A stretch of DNA of 64,000 bases, taken from NCBI RefSeq assembly GCF_014697195.1, contig NZ_JACJRJ010000017.1:1-64000 (forward strand), read 5' to 3'. The stretch comes from Cylindrospermum sp. FACHB-282. Its GTDB lineage: Bacteria; Cyanobacteriota; Cyanobacteriia; Cyanobacteriales; Nostocaceae. The notes below the pieces were generated by a model. The model worked only from the letters and a program-made list of their open reading frames with translations. It made no database searches and was not told the origin of the DNA. Position numbers and translations under genes: made by a program. Within the stretch, counting starts at the first letter, position 1; every line of letters starts with the position of its first letter. Shown here piece after piece: positions 1 to 8,924 of this stretch.

Positions 1-23
1 TTAGCATAATCTGATAGTTTCAT
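1..23 (-). CDS. Start of an IS607-type TnpA serine recombinase (5' fragment)
   Basis: Only the first seven codons (MKLSDYA) are inside the window. IS607-family TnpA proteins of cyanobacteria commonly start this way, leading into a MerR-like helix-turn-helix and then a serine resolvase domain. The gene lies about 85 bases inside the presumed element end, which is a usual position. Nothing of the catalytic domain can be seen here. Confidence 0.45.
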
Positions 24-107
24 ATTTGTTGTTCTAAACCTTGACAACTATCTTAATACATTTATCTATATTTGGTAATGTCTGTCTATAAAATCAGAGA
101 AGTTTAC
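1..107 (-). mobile_element. Left end of an IS607-type insertion sequence, partial
   Basis: The minus strand leaves the amidohydrolase reading frame at about 107-112, and some 85 bases later an ATG at 23 opens a frame reading MKLSDYA. This is a typical start of IS607-family serine-recombinase transposases of cyanobacteria. IS607 elements lack terminal inverted repeats and duplicate little or no target, so no clear end motif is expected; a GG dinucleotide lies at the junction (107-108). The rest of the element is outside the window. The call depends on seven residues plus the clean gene disruption, so the family assignment is an inference. Confidence 0.5.
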
Positions 108-1085
108 CAATACTTGAATGCGATCGCTACTCCAAGCTTCTTCGGCGGCTGTTTGACACAATTGGGTGAGGGCGTAATCATTTTGCACACTGGGCACGCC
201 TTGGCAATAATTAACTTGATAACGCGCACCGTAGGCATGGCAGACATTAGCGACAATGTTTTCAATCCAGTTTGGGAGATTGGCGCGGGTTTCTGGATGG
301 AGCGATCGCACAGTACCCAATAACTTCACCTGATCAGCAATCACGTTCGGCGCTCTGCCACCATTAATCTGCCCTATGCTCAATACTACTGGACGCAAGG
401 GATTCTGTGTCCGGCTAATGGCTTGTTGCAGTGAGGTGATTACTTGGCAAGCTATCCAAATTGCATCAATTGCCTCATGGGGACGGGCCCCATGTCCAGA
501 TTCTCCCATAATAATAATTTCTAAATCATCAGCCGCTGCTGTCAATGCCCCGTAACGGATACCAATGGAACCTGCGGGGATAGAAGGGAAAACATGCAAC
601 CCTAATATAGCTGAGACATTGTCCATCACCCCATCTTTTACCATCCATCTGGCCCCTTGGGCAATTTCCTCTGCTGGCTGAAATAAAAATCGCACCTTAC
701 CACCCAAATCTTCTGCCACTTCGGACAGCAGCATTGCTGTTCCTAACCCGACTGTGGTGTGGATATCATGACCACAAGCGTGCATCACCCCATCGGTGCG
801 AGAGGCATATTCTAACCCAGTACGTTCTTGAATTGGTAAGGCATCCATGTCGGTGCGAATTGCCAATAAACGATCATTTTGCTTAGTGCCTTGTAGTTCG
901 CCGATGACGCCAGTTTTGCCGATTCCTTCTTGGACGTGCAAACCGCTAGAAGACAACACACCAGCAACGAAGGCGGCTGTTTGCTGCTCTTGTCCGCTGA
1001 GTTCTGGGTGTGAGTGGAGATGGCGGCGAATTTCAATTAGGCGGGGTGCTAGTATTTTGGCTAAGTCTTTAATACGGGTAAGCAT
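66..1085 (-). pseudogene. M20-family amidohydrolase (hippurate/IAA-amino acid hydrolase type), 3' end lost
   Basis: The 339-residue frame is an M20D-type metal-dependent amidohydrolase that would hydrolyse N-acyl amino acids. It has the IRRHLHSHPELSGQE start, the metal-binding segment MHACGHDIHTT near residue 105, QPAEEIAQGA near 137, and a GHGARPHEAIDA dimerisation-domain segment. Family members are about 400 residues and continue after the DRIQVL segment with a metal-ligand stretch (usually PEPSLGAEDF). Here the frame changes after QVL into 13 unrelated residues and stops. The break coincides with the presumed IS607 end, so the gene lacks its last 60 or so residues, including a metal ligand, and is probably inactive. 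Start ATG at 1085. Confidence 0.85.
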
Positions 1086-1462
1086 CGATTGGTTTTCAGT
1101 TTACAGGTTCTGCTTTCATGATAAAGAAGTGTTAATCTACAAAATGCTCTTACTTTACAGCCAGCGGCCCCGCCCCAGTTAATTGAAAAAATCACATCTG
1201 TCTAAAGGTGATGAAGAAATTATAAAAATTTGATTAATGTTCATGGAGGGACTACACAAAATGAAATAGAGGCTCTATACTAATCTTAGTCAGACACTAT
1301 ACTGAACCATCTATAGACTACCAAGTATGTGATCCCCCTAGTCCAATGCAAAAAGGCGGCTGGGGGGATCTTGTTTTTGGGTATTTGTTCAAGGCGCTCG
1401 AAGAAATAAATTATCCCCTAGGACAGGGTTGTAAGCTGTTTCTAACAGGCGGGACGCCTGTT
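1086..1462. other. Intergenic region with a plus-strand terminator-like hairpin
   Basis: No gene is seen in these 377 bases. A strong stem pairs GATCCCCC (1331-1338) with GGGGGATC (1363-1370) and is followed on the plus strand by TTGTTTTT, which is the form of an intrinsic terminator for rightward transcription. No rightward gene precedes it, so it could end an unrecognised small RNA. Two TATACT hexamers (about 1275 and 1298) could be -10 elements. A second short hairpin of the AACAGGC...GCCTGTT type (1444-1462) abuts the kinase stop codon; a relative lies near 9346. Confidence 0.4.
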
Positions 1463-3187
1463 CTACCGCCAGCCCAACCAGCGCAACCCTGGGACAATCA
1501 GGTAGTGACTCACTCCTAACCAGAAGCTAATTAAGACGCCCACAAAACTAAAGAAAGCCATTGGTGGCGCTAACTCTAACCAGCTGGGTTGATGAGAAAA
1601 TTGGAAGAGTGTGGCGGGAAAACCGAAAAAAATCAATACTGCAAAGAAGCTGGCACAGCCAAAGGCAGCGATAAAAGCATAAACTAGGTGATGGCTACGA
1701 ATGCCTAAACTCAAGGTGAGCAGGGAAATTGCTACTAAAATCCATCCGATCAAGCCTTCGTCCCTATCTTGTGGGGTGATTAGTTGGTAAATTATCCAGC
1801 CTAAGCTATAGCTGATCGTTCCCATCAGGGATGCTACTAAAAACCGCCGCTGTTGACCAAAACTCCCGGATAAGGTTAGTCCCCAAGCGGTTCCCAAACC
1901 AGCGACAGCAAAAACTATGATTTCTGCACCTACTATAGGTTGAGTATTGGGTAATAATTCTGGTAGCTGGTACTGCATAAATTCTACAAGGCGATCGCCT
2001 AAGTTTGTGCGATAGGCTAAGAGAAAGCCGACAATCGCCCCAATGGCAGCACCGATACTAGCGAGAACCATGGCCCAAAACGTTGCAAGAGTGGCTAGGA
2101 GTAATTTGGCGATCGCCTTTATTATAAAAAGACTAGTGTTAGCAATCCCTTGATTCAGGTCGTCTAAAGCTTGTTCAATAGCTTGGATTAGCAGGTTATA
2201 TTGCTGGGATAGTTGCTGAAGCGCGTTCTGGACTGGGGCAAATAAACCCTGTTGTGATGAGGCTTGAGAGATTTTCACTAAGCGTTTTTGAATGTTAGCT
2301 GCATTTGCGGGGCGCGATCGCACATCCTCCTGCACCATCTCATCAATCAAATCTGCTAGACGCGGGTTAAAATTACCCTGATTCCGCCAGCGCAACTGAC
2401 CAGTTTGCGGATCTTCCAACTCCGGCGGATACTTACCCGTGAGTAATTCAATCATCGTCCGTCCTAGGGCATAAAAATCAGCCGCAGGCCCCACATTACC
2501 CCCAGTCACTTGTTCTGGTGGACTGTACCCAGAAGAATATAACCGCGTAGAACTAGATGGATAACGCAGAATTGCGCCGCTAAATTGTTTGGCCCCACCA
2601 AAATCAATCAGCACCAACTGATTTGGGTTTGTCCCCCCCAAATTACGCAGCATTAAATTAGAAGGTTTAATATCCCGGTGAATAATTTGGCTTTTGTGCA
2701 ATTCCTGCAAAATCTTCACAGCTTGGAGAAACCAGTTCAACACCAAGTCTTCTGGACACCCTTGAGGATAAGTTCTGCGTATTTCTTCTAGGTTCTGCCC
2801 ATTAATTTTTTCCATCACCAGACAAGCCAACTGGTGCGGTTTAGGAACGAGCAAATTTATTTGAAAATACCCTTCAGAGTCAACTCTGGGGACACCGGGA
2901 TTCCGCAAACCAATTAAAACAGCCGCTTCTTGGGTAAACAATTCCAGTGCTTTTGGTGAGGTTTCCACCAATACTTTAAGCACCTTCTCGGTTTGGGTTT
3001 TTTCATCCCAAATCGTGTAAATTTGGGCAAATCCACCCGAACCCAAGGGCTGGATGGGCAAATAGCGGTCTAACAAATGTAGCGGTGCGCCACAGCTGTT
3101 GCAAAATTTGTTTCCCCAAGGTTGGGGGTAAGGTCGTTGACAGTCAGGATTTATGCAGTGAACCGCACTCTGAGTGATGTGGGACAA
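1463..3187 (-). CDS. Membrane-anchored serine/threonine protein kinase with N-terminal zinc ribbon
   Basis: This 574-residue protein is a Hanks-type kinase. The N-terminus has a zinc-ribbon pattern (CINPDC at 11-16, CNSC near 29-32). The kinase domain spans about 40-305, with glycine loop LGSGGFAQIY, catalytic loop HRDIKPSN, DFG-type IDFGGAK and activation-segment SPPEQ. After a helical linker the last 200 residues hold about five or six hydrophobic spans, so the kinase is probably cytoplasmic and held in the inner membrane. The only start upstream of the zinc ribbon in this frame is TTG at 3187; no ATG precedes the first Cys. The substrate is unknown. Zinc ribbon plus kinase plus membrane tail is a common cyanobacterial arrangement. 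Confidence 0.9.
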   Translation of the reverse strand: MSHITQSAVHCINPDCQRPYPQPWGNKFCNSCGAPLHLLDRYLPIQPLGSGGFAQIYTIWDEKTQTEKVLKVLVETSPKALELFTQEAAVLIGLRNPGVPRVDSEGYFQINLLVPKPHQLACLVMEKINGQNLEEIRRTYPQGCPEDLVLNWFLQAVKILQELHKSQIIHRDIKPSNLMLRNLGGTNPNQLVLIDFGGAKQFSGAILRYPSSSTRLYSSGYSPPEQVTGGNVGPAADFYALGRTMIELLTGKYPPELEDPQTGQLRWRNQGNFNPRLADLIDEMVQEDVRSRPANAANIQKRLVKISQASSQQGLFAPVQNALQQLSQQYNLLIQAIEQALDDLNQGIANTSLFIIKAIAKLLLATLATFWAMVLASIGAAIGAIVGFLLAYRTNLGDRLVEFMQYQLPELLPNTQPIVGAEIIVFAVAGLGTAWGLTLSGSFGQQRRFLVASLMGTISYSLGWIIYQLITPQDRDEGLIGWILVAISLLTLSLGIRSHHLVYAFIAAFGCASFFAVLIFFGFPATLFQFSHQPSWLELAPPMAFFSFVGVLISFWLGVSHYLIVPGLRWLGWR

Positions 3188-3381
3188 AACCGCTAGAGGA
3201 CAAAGGCTGAATTGATTTTAGCGCTTATTTACCTTTAGTTCTAAATGTTGCATTTAACCTGTCTTTCAACCTTACAGATGAGATACGCCCTTGTGTGGGG
3301 TGCTGTGTGCGATCGTCGCATTTTGTCTCCTCTGGAAAATTGGTAAGATTGGAATGCTTTAAACGATAAGAGGTTTGATAA

Positions 3382-3624
3382 ATGAAAAATGATGTATTTG
3401 GTAAATTAATTGCCTTTCTAAATAAATTGGAACAAGATAAAATCACTTATTCTTTAGCCCATAATCGCGATGAAACCGTTATGGTGAATGTGGCGATACC
3501 TGGACAAAGATGGGAAGTTGAGTTTTTTGAAGATGGGTCGGTTGAGGTAGAAAAATTCGTTAGCAGCGGAGAAGTTGCTGGGGAAGAAGCTTTGAGTGAT
3601 TTATTTGCTATGTCTTCAGATTAA
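3382..3624 (+). CDS. Small conserved cyanobacterial protein, function unknown
   Basis: This is an 80-residue acidic protein starting at ATG 3382. It has a helical first third (KLIAFLNKLEQDKITY) followed by strand-like segments (VMVNVAIPGQRWEVEFFEDGSVEVEKF) and an acidic C-terminus. I recognise the general type as a widespread small cyanobacterial protein, but no function can be assigned. It has no signal peptide or membrane span. It lies divergently from the upstream kinase with about 195 bases between them, and a palindromic repeat follows it. Confidence 0.65.
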   Translation: MKNDVFGKLIAFLNKLEQDKITYSLAHNRDETVMVNVAIPGQRWEVEFFEDGSVEVEKFVSSGEVAGEEALSDLFAMSSD

Positions 3625-3650
3625 AAAGGCTACAGTAGGTAGGGTGTGTT

Positions 3651-3714
3651 AGTCCACGCAGGTGGACTTCGTTTGTGTAGCCGCGACTTCCAGTCGTTAG
3701 GGCTAGGTGCAAGA
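3651..3714. repeat. Short dispersed palindromic repeat
   Basis: The stem AGTCCACGCAGGTGGACT is followed by a conserved tail reading TTTGTGTAGCC and ACTTCCAGTCG. The same stem-plus-tail design recurs at 23411-23559 and 26520-26727, with compensating changes in the stem. This marks one family of dispersed, hairpin-forming repeats. Confidence 0.75.
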
Positions 3715-3806
3715 TATCAGTTTTAACTTTAGCTATTAGCCCTGGATGCATCCTGTTTCCATCACAGCTTTTGGATATTCTCGATGCACCACCAAAGCTG
3801 AATTAC

Positions 3807-5408
3807 TTAAATGTACCCATCTCCAGCAAGGGGAAAAGCGTAATCTGAAAACAAGGCGTAACGATGATTGTCGCTGCGGGTTTCTTCGTCTAAAACTTTG
3901 ACGACTTTGTTATAAACGTCTTCCGCTTGTTGGGGTGAATCACCAATGCTGGTTAATCCTAACTTGCCAAATTGAGAAAGACAACCCATGAGATGAAAAA
4001 CTGTGCCTGTCTCCGTTCCACTGTCAAAATGTAATCTGTGGTGGGCGATAATATCCATTAAATCGTTAGGTAATAATCCCCGATAGCGGTCTTTTTGCAA
4101 GTTATCTGTGGCAATATAGTATTTAGGGCGTCCTTGCTGACTGTAAAATAAACCGGTAGACAGGTCATAGCGTCCATTAGTTAATAATTTTAAAGTCATG
4201 AAAGGATGAGTTGTGCCGCCTTTACGTAAGTTTATTTCAATGGCTTGAATATCCCATTGGTTATTACCTTCGTCAACGGCGATAAAATCAACGCCATATC
4301 TCTCTAATACGCCTTTTTTTGCGAGATGATTGCCAACTTGTAAGCCTAATTGCTGTAATTCTAAGCGATAGCGTTCATCTGCGGGAAATCGGCAACCGAG
4401 ATAAATTTGTCCGTCTGGGCCTCCGAGAATTTGGTCATGGGTGGAGAGGATTTCTACTTCACCGTTGGGTGTGATGCGTCCTTGCACACTAGGAGAACGT
4501 TTTATTTCCCCTTCCACAAATGCCTCAACTATTGCCCCCATCTCTGGTATACGGGATGAAAAATTCTCCCAAGTTTCTTTTGGGGCTTGAAAACGCAGAT
4601 GTGAAAAGCGATCGCTAATTCCTGCTACCCGTTGATTATGAGAACCTTTTCCCGATGCAACATCCATCAATGGTCTGAGTTCCAACAGCGCATTTCCTTC
4701 TCCCGAAATGCCTTCGTTGAGTTTCACCACCATTCGTTGTAATGTCGGTTGACGTTCCCACAAATCTGCGGCTGCTTCCGCCAAATCTGCGGTGTTCCAA
4801 ATCTGTTCGCTACCATCTGGAAGGGGTACACCACTTTCTTTAAAGATTTGCCGACTACCACTTTTTGTCCCCCAAATCTGCAAATCTGGCGCAGCAGCAT
4901 ATAGAGGTACACCCAATTTAATCGATAATTCCGCTTCCCAAAATGATGAATTGTAACAAGCCATAAAAGATTTATCTAGCCGCAAAGCTTGACGAATTCT
5001 CTCTAACAATCGGGGGCGTTCTAAAATCTTTTGACTCAGAGGTTTTAGGGAAGAATCATAAGTAGAAAGTAGCAGCAAGCGGTTGCGAGCATGAGAAAAT
5101 GGGATTCCTGGTAACAGTTGTAGATAGTAATCAATGATGCTGGGATGCAGTGGCATTGATGTGACATAAATTAGCCTAGTGCGGGGATTCCGCAAGCGCA
5201 TCAAACTAAATAGCAATCTTTCTTCATAATGCTCACAACCTTCTATCTTCTGGAGTTCTCGCTGGTCGATACTCAAAGAAGGAATAATTAAAATATCCGC
5301 TTCACTGTTGTCAAATAACTCGCTAGTTTTCCAACGGTCGCGCAAAGTTAATTGTAAATTGCGAAACTTATCAACCTGCTCTAATTCGGAAATTTTCAGC
5401 GTAACCAT
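3807..5408 (-). CDS. PGM1-related peptide ligase (preATP-grasp/ATP-grasp protein)
   Basis: This 533-residue protein resembles PGM1-type peptide ligases, which are ATP-grasp enzymes that join an unusual amino acid to a ribosomally made peptide in pheganomycin biosynthesis. The N-terminal 130 residues form the preATP-grasp part (ADILIIPSLSIDQRELQKIEG, with RLIYVTSMPLHP). The ATP-grasp core follows, with VVKLNEGISGEGNALLE near 225 and the metal-ligand segment IQAIEINLRKGGTTHP near 385. A precursor peptide gene is not obvious beside it, and its neighbours are unrelated, so its substrate is unknown. Many cyanobacteria carry an orphan copy like this. Start ATG 5408; no signal peptide. Confidence 0.8.
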   Translation of the reverse strand: MVTLKISELEQVDKFRNLQLTLRDRWKTSELFDNSEADILIIPSLSIDQRELQKIEGCEHYEERLLFSLMRLRNPRTRLIYVTSMPLHPSIIDYYLQLLPGIPFSHARNRLLLLSTYDSSLKPLSQKILERPRLLERIRQALRLDKSFMACYNSSFWEAELSIKLGVPLYAAAPDLQIWGTKSGSRQIFKESGVPLPDGSEQIWNTADLAEAAADLWERQPTLQRMVVKLNEGISGEGNALLELRPLMDVASGKGSHNQRVAGISDRFSHLRFQAPKETWENFSSRIPEMGAIVEAFVEGEIKRSPSVQGRITPNGEVEILSTHDQILGGPDGQIYLGCRFPADERYRLELQQLGLQVGNHLAKKGVLERYGVDFIAVDEGNNQWDIQAIEINLRKGGTTHPFMTLKLLTNGRYDLSTGLFYSQQGRPKYYIATDNLQKDRYRGLLPNDLMDIIAHHRLHFDSGTETGTVFHLMGCLSQFGKLGLTSIGDSPQQAEDVYNKVVKVLDEETRSDNHRYALFSDYAFPLAGDGYI

Positions 5409-6064
5409 AACTCATACCCTGTATTTATCCCAATCTAGCTTTACTACTTAGATATATCCCAAGTCGCAATCAGATGACTATATTTTTTTGTAACTTTTCT
5501 CTGATGCTCTTCAGTGAGAGATAAAACTATATACTTGCCGATTACTTAAATATTAGAGGCATTAAATATTAACGGTAACTTAAAAAAAGCAAGTATGAAA
5601 CTTTACCAACCAAATACAAGAGAAACAATGAAAGACAAAGTGTCATAAATAAACCTGATAATTTATCGTTCATGCTTCAAATGTTATAATTTATATAAAT
5701 TTCTTTTACGTCTTAAGGTTGATTATTTTTGCTGGTTATTTATTTCTAGAGGGTGATAAATTCAAACCAAAGAACAGTTAAATTGAGAACATGATGAAAC
5801 GGAGGAATCCTTCATCAGATGATAGTTGTCTACTTGTTTTCAGTGGTTGAATTAAGAACGTGTGGTAGATAAACGTGGGGAGAGATAATGTTAGTTGCGT
5901 GCAGTTACCAAGACTTTCCTACGTTGGGCAAATATCCGGGGTAAAAAAGCCTAAACCTGCCTTGTGCAAGTGGGCGCCAAAGTTAAAAGCAAACCTTGGG
6001 TTGGTTTTTCGATCCAAGGTTTACTTTTGCTATTTATTACTATTCAATTTCCAGGAAAGAAGAT
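5409..6064. promoter_or_regulatory. AT-rich intergenic region and leader of the SDR gene, with two hairpins
   Basis: No convincing gene is seen in these 656 bases. Two hairpins precede the SDR gene: GATGAA/TTCATC around 5794-5817, enclosing a GGAGG-like core, and a longer stem AAACCTTGG (5991-5999) with CCAAGGTTT (6014-6022) followed by a T-rich stretch. The second resembles a weak terminator or attenuator inside the leader. An open frame at 5875-6153 has no coding character and overlaps the SDR start in another frame. Confidence 0.4.
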
Positions 6065-6922
6065 ATGCTAGAAGAAAAAAAATTACAACCGCCACAGCAA
6101 CAAAAACCACCAGGTGTGGAATCAGAAATGCAGCCAAAACCCAAAGCAGATGATGAACAATATCGGGGTAGTGGTAAGCTAAAAAATAAGGTGGCAGTGA
6201 TTACAGGTGGCGATAGTGGGATTGGTCGGGCTGTAGCGATCGCATTTGCTAAAGAAGGTGCAGACGTAGCGATAATTTACCTCAATGAACACAAAGACGC
6301 CAAAGAAACCCAAGATTTAGTTGAAAAACAAGGACGAAGAGCGGTACCAATAGCAGGTGACATTACTGATGAAGGCTTTTGTCAGCAAGTTATCCAACAA
6401 ACAGTAGATGAGTTTGGTAAACTTGATATTCTCATCAACAACGCCGCCGAACAGCATCCACAAGACAACATTGAAGATATTAGCAAAGAGCAATTAGAGC
6501 GAACTTTCCGCACTAATATTTTCTCAATGTTTTATTTGACAAAGGCGGCAGTTAAGCACTTGCAACCAGGTAGTTCTATCATCAATACTACATCAGTCAC
6601 AGCTTATAAAGGTAGTCCGCAATTATTGGATTACTCTTCGACAAAAGGCGCAATTGTCGCGTTTACTCGTTCCTTATCACAAAATTTGGTAGGTAAGGGA
6701 ATTCGTGTTAACGCTGTGGCACCAGGGCCAATTTGGACACCTTTAATTCCCTCAACTTTTCCAGAAGAAAAAGTTACTACCTTTGGCAAGCAAGTACCAA
6801 TGCAACGACCCGGACAACCAGAAGAAGTTGCACCTAGTTATGTATTTCTAGCTTCCGATGACGCTTCTTATATGTCTGGTCAAGTATTGCATCCCAATGG
6901 TGGAGAAGTAGTCAACGGATAA
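6065..6922 (+). CDS. SDR-family oxidoreductase (YghA/general-stress-protein-39 type)
   Basis: This classical short-chain dehydrogenase has 285 residues when started at ATG 6065. That start is preceded by AGGAAAGAAG and gives the usual family N-terminus with a Gln/Pro-rich tail before the Rossmann fold. The cofactor motif is TGGDSGIGRA, NNAAEQ is the NNAG equivalent, the catalytic Ser lies in NTTSVTAY, and YSSTK is the YxxxK motif. Family members of this length are NAD(P)-dependent, soluble, often stress-induced, and annotated as glucose 1-dehydrogenase-like; the true substrate is not known. An upstream in-frame ATG at 5996 would put an implausible hydrophobic leader over the 5991-6022 hairpin. 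Confidence 0.9.
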   Translation: MLEEKKLQPPQQQKPPGVESEMQPKPKADDEQYRGSGKLKNKVAVITGGDSGIGRAVAIAFAKEGADVAIIYLNEHKDAKETQDLVEKQGRRAVPIAGDITDEGFCQQVIQQTVDEFGKLDILINNAAEQHPQDNIEDISKEQLERTFRTNIFSMFYLTKAAVKHLQPGSSIINTTSVTAYKGSPQLLDYSSTKGAIVAFTRSLSQNLVGKGIRVNAVAPGPIWTPLIPSTFPEEKVTTFGKQVPMQRPGQPEEVAPSYVFLASDDASYMSGQVLHPNGGEVVNG

Positions 6923-6937
6923 TTATTTTAATCTAAA

Positions 6938-6985
6938 GGACACAGGAGAATTGGGAATTTATGTCTCAGATATCTCCCTGCGTCC
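6938..6985 (+). terminator. Hairpin after the SDR gene
   Basis: GGACACAGGAGA (6938-6949) pairs with TCTCCCTGCGTCC (6973-6985) with one or two mismatches, 16 bases after the SDR stop. There is no clear T-run, so it may act as a processing or stabilising stem rather than a strict intrinsic terminator. Confidence 0.4.
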
Positions 6986-7065
6986 TCCATTAGGTAGATG
7001 AGTTGATATTGAATAGGTGATAATCTGTCTAGCAAAGAACACCCAAGAAATAACCTCTAAAATTT

Positions 7066-7323
7066 ATGGCATCCCCAACACCATTGTATGGCACTGATCT
7101 AGTAGATTGTGCTAGAGCAAATGCCAAGCAGGGAATTGGAACAGCTGCTTATCAATGTGGCTATGGTGATGATATCAACACATTTTCACAAGAACTAAGG
7201 CAAGCTTGCGAAAAAATGAATTTGCAAGTTAAGGAACTCAGCGAACTAATTACCGACCAAGACATGATACTAGAATTGGGAACTGGTGAAATCGTTGCGC
7301 CGATTACAGCAACGCAACTTTAA
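7066..7323 (+). CDS. Small conserved hypothetical protein
   Basis: This is an 85-residue soluble protein from ATG 7066. The start is LYGTDLVDCARANAKQGI, with two Cys (about residues 15 and 27) and an acidic middle (CGYGDDINTFSQELRQACEKM), followed by a helix. I recognise it only as a cyanobacterial hypothetical; no enzymatic motif is visible. It sits 143 bases after the SDR gene on the same strand and converges with the MerA-like gene, leaving 53 bases between stops. Confidence 0.6.
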   Translation: MASPTPLYGTDLVDCARANAKQGIGTAAYQCGYGDDINTFSQELRQACEKMNLQVKELSELITDQDMILELGTGEIVAPITATQL

Positions 7324-7376
7324 AAATAAATTTCTGGCAAAAGTCAATTTTCTTTTGGGGAATTCAAAATTCACCA

Positions 7377-8924
7377 TCAAGACAACTTTGTGAGAAATCC
7401 CAAGAGTTTTTTGGTGTTTGCTGTCAGCAGGGTGCGCCGATAAGTATCCGCCGCTTTTTTAATTGCTTCAGCCTGAGTGGGATAAGGATGAATCACACTA
7501 CTTAACTTACTCAAACCTATTTTATTCATAATTGCCGTGGTGATTTCAGAAATCATTTCCCCTGCATGATTAGCTACGATGGTTGCACCGAGAATTTGGT
7601 CAGACCCTTTCTTGTGGTGGATTTTCACAAATCCTAACTCTTCACCATCTGCGATCGCTCGATCTATACTACTAAAAGGAATCTTAATCGTCGCCACATC
7701 CAGCCCCAACTGTTGCGCCTCCTGTTCATACATCCCCACATGGGCGATTTCCGGCACAGTATAAGTTACCCAAGGCATCACCAAACTGCTGAGTCTACTG
7801 CGTCCCAAGCCAAAGGGAGAAAACAGCGTATTTTTAATTACAATCCGCGCCGCCGCATCCGCCCCATGGGTAAATTTCCAATTCATGCAGACATCACCAG
7901 CTGCATAAATCTTGGGGTTCGTCGTCTGGAGGTAATCATTCACCTTCACACCCGATTGCTGGTCATATTCTACCCCCACCGCTGCTAAATTTAGATTTTC
8001 CACATTTGGTACACGTCCCGCACTGGCTAAAATTTCATCAACTGTCACCGAATCTCGATGACCATTCACAGAAAAATAAAGCCGCTTACCCTCGGTGACT
8101 GTCACCACCTCTTCTAACTGGCAATTTAGCACCAAGCGAATACCTTCATTTAGCAAAACCTTTTGCATAATTTCCGCAGCATCAGCATCTTCTCGATTGA
8201 GGATATGAGAACCGCGATGAAACAGCACCACCTCACAACCCAAGCGGCGGAACGCTTGCGCCAATTCGCAACCAACAGGCCCCCCACCAATCACCGCTAA
8301 ACGTTCTGGTCGTTGAATTAGGGAAAAAATTGTCTCATTAGTCAAATAACCCGCTTTTTCAATTCCCGGAATCTTCGGTTGCAAAGCCCTAGCGCCGGTA
8401 GCAATCACAGCTTTTTTAAACTTTAGGGTTTTGTCGCCCACTCCCACAGTATTATTACTCGCAAACCGACCTTCACCCAAGAAAACATCTACCCCCAAGG
8501 AGGAGAAACGTTCCGCCGAATCATGATGACTGATAGCAGCCCTGATTCGTCGCATCCGTGCCATAACTGTGGAGAAATCAACTTCAATATGCTTAGAAAT
8601 ATTAATCCCCAATTCCTTAGCACCCCACATTTCGCCAACCACACGAGAAGACCGGATGACAGTTTTTGAGGGTATGCAACCGAAATTTAAGCAATCTCCA
8701 CCCATGAGATGCTTTTCAATCAAGGCCACTTTTAAACCCAAATCTAAACCCGCAGCACCCGCCGCTACCACTAATCCCGCCGTACCAGCACCAATCACTA
8801 CCAAGTCGTAATCATCAACAGGTTGGGGATTAACCCAATTTGGCGGATGGACGTGAGAAACCAACTTTTGATTATACTCATCCATTGGGCGAACTGTGAC
8901 TCTCTCGAATTCTGAATTTGACAT
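7377..8924 (-). CDS. MerA-like pyridine nucleotide-disulfide oxidoreductase
   Basis: This FAD- and NAD(P)H-binding flavoprotein belongs to the mercuric reductase/dihydrolipoamide dehydrogenase family. From ATG 8924 (AGAGG nine bases upstream) it has 515 residues. Visible motifs are the FAD-binding VVIGAGTAGL, the redox-active pair in GGDCLNFGCIPSK, the NAD(P) fold VIGGGPVGCELAQ, AAGDV near 355, and the C-terminal dimerisation domain ending near HPYPTQAEAI. The N-terminal heavy-metal-associated domain and the C-terminal Cys pair of true mercury-resistance MerA are both missing, so Hg(II) reduction is doubtful. In cyanobacteria such proteins are generally annotated mercuric reductase without proof. 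The next genes downstream in transcription order are unrelated. Confidence 0.85.
   Translation of the reverse strand: MSNSEFERVTVRPMDEYNQKLVSHVHPPNWVNPQPVDDYDLVVIGAGTAGLVVAAGAAGLDLGLKVALIEKHLMGGDCLNFGCIPSKTVIRSSRVVGEMWGAKELGINISKHIEVDFSTVMARMRRIRAAISHHDSAERFSSLGVDVFLGEGRFASNNTVGVGDKTLKFKKAVIATGARALQPKIPGIEKAGYLTNETIFSLIQRPERLAVIGGGPVGCELAQAFRRLGCEVVLFHRGSHILNREDADAAEIMQKVLLNEGIRLVLNCQLEEVVTVTEGKRLYFSVNGHRDSVTVDEILASAGRVPNVENLNLAAVGVEYDQQSGVKVNDYLQTTNPKIYAAGDVCMNWKFTHGADAAARIVIKNTLFSPFGLGRSRLSSLVMPWVTYTVPEIAHVGMYEQEAQQLGLDVATIKIPFSSIDRAIADGEELGFVKIHHKKGSDQILGATIVANHAGEMISEITTAIMNKIGLSKLSSVIHPYPTQAEAIKKAADTYRRTLLTANTKKLLGFLTKLS

Noticed and set aside
5875-6153. 92-residue frame before the SDR gene
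   Set aside because: It lacks a ribosome binding site and family resemblance, overlaps the well-supported SDR start in another frame, and covers a hairpin.
7377-8924. True mercury-resistance mercuric reductase
   Set aside because: No N-terminal metal-binding domain, no C-terminal Cys pair and no other mer genes; kept only as MerA-like.
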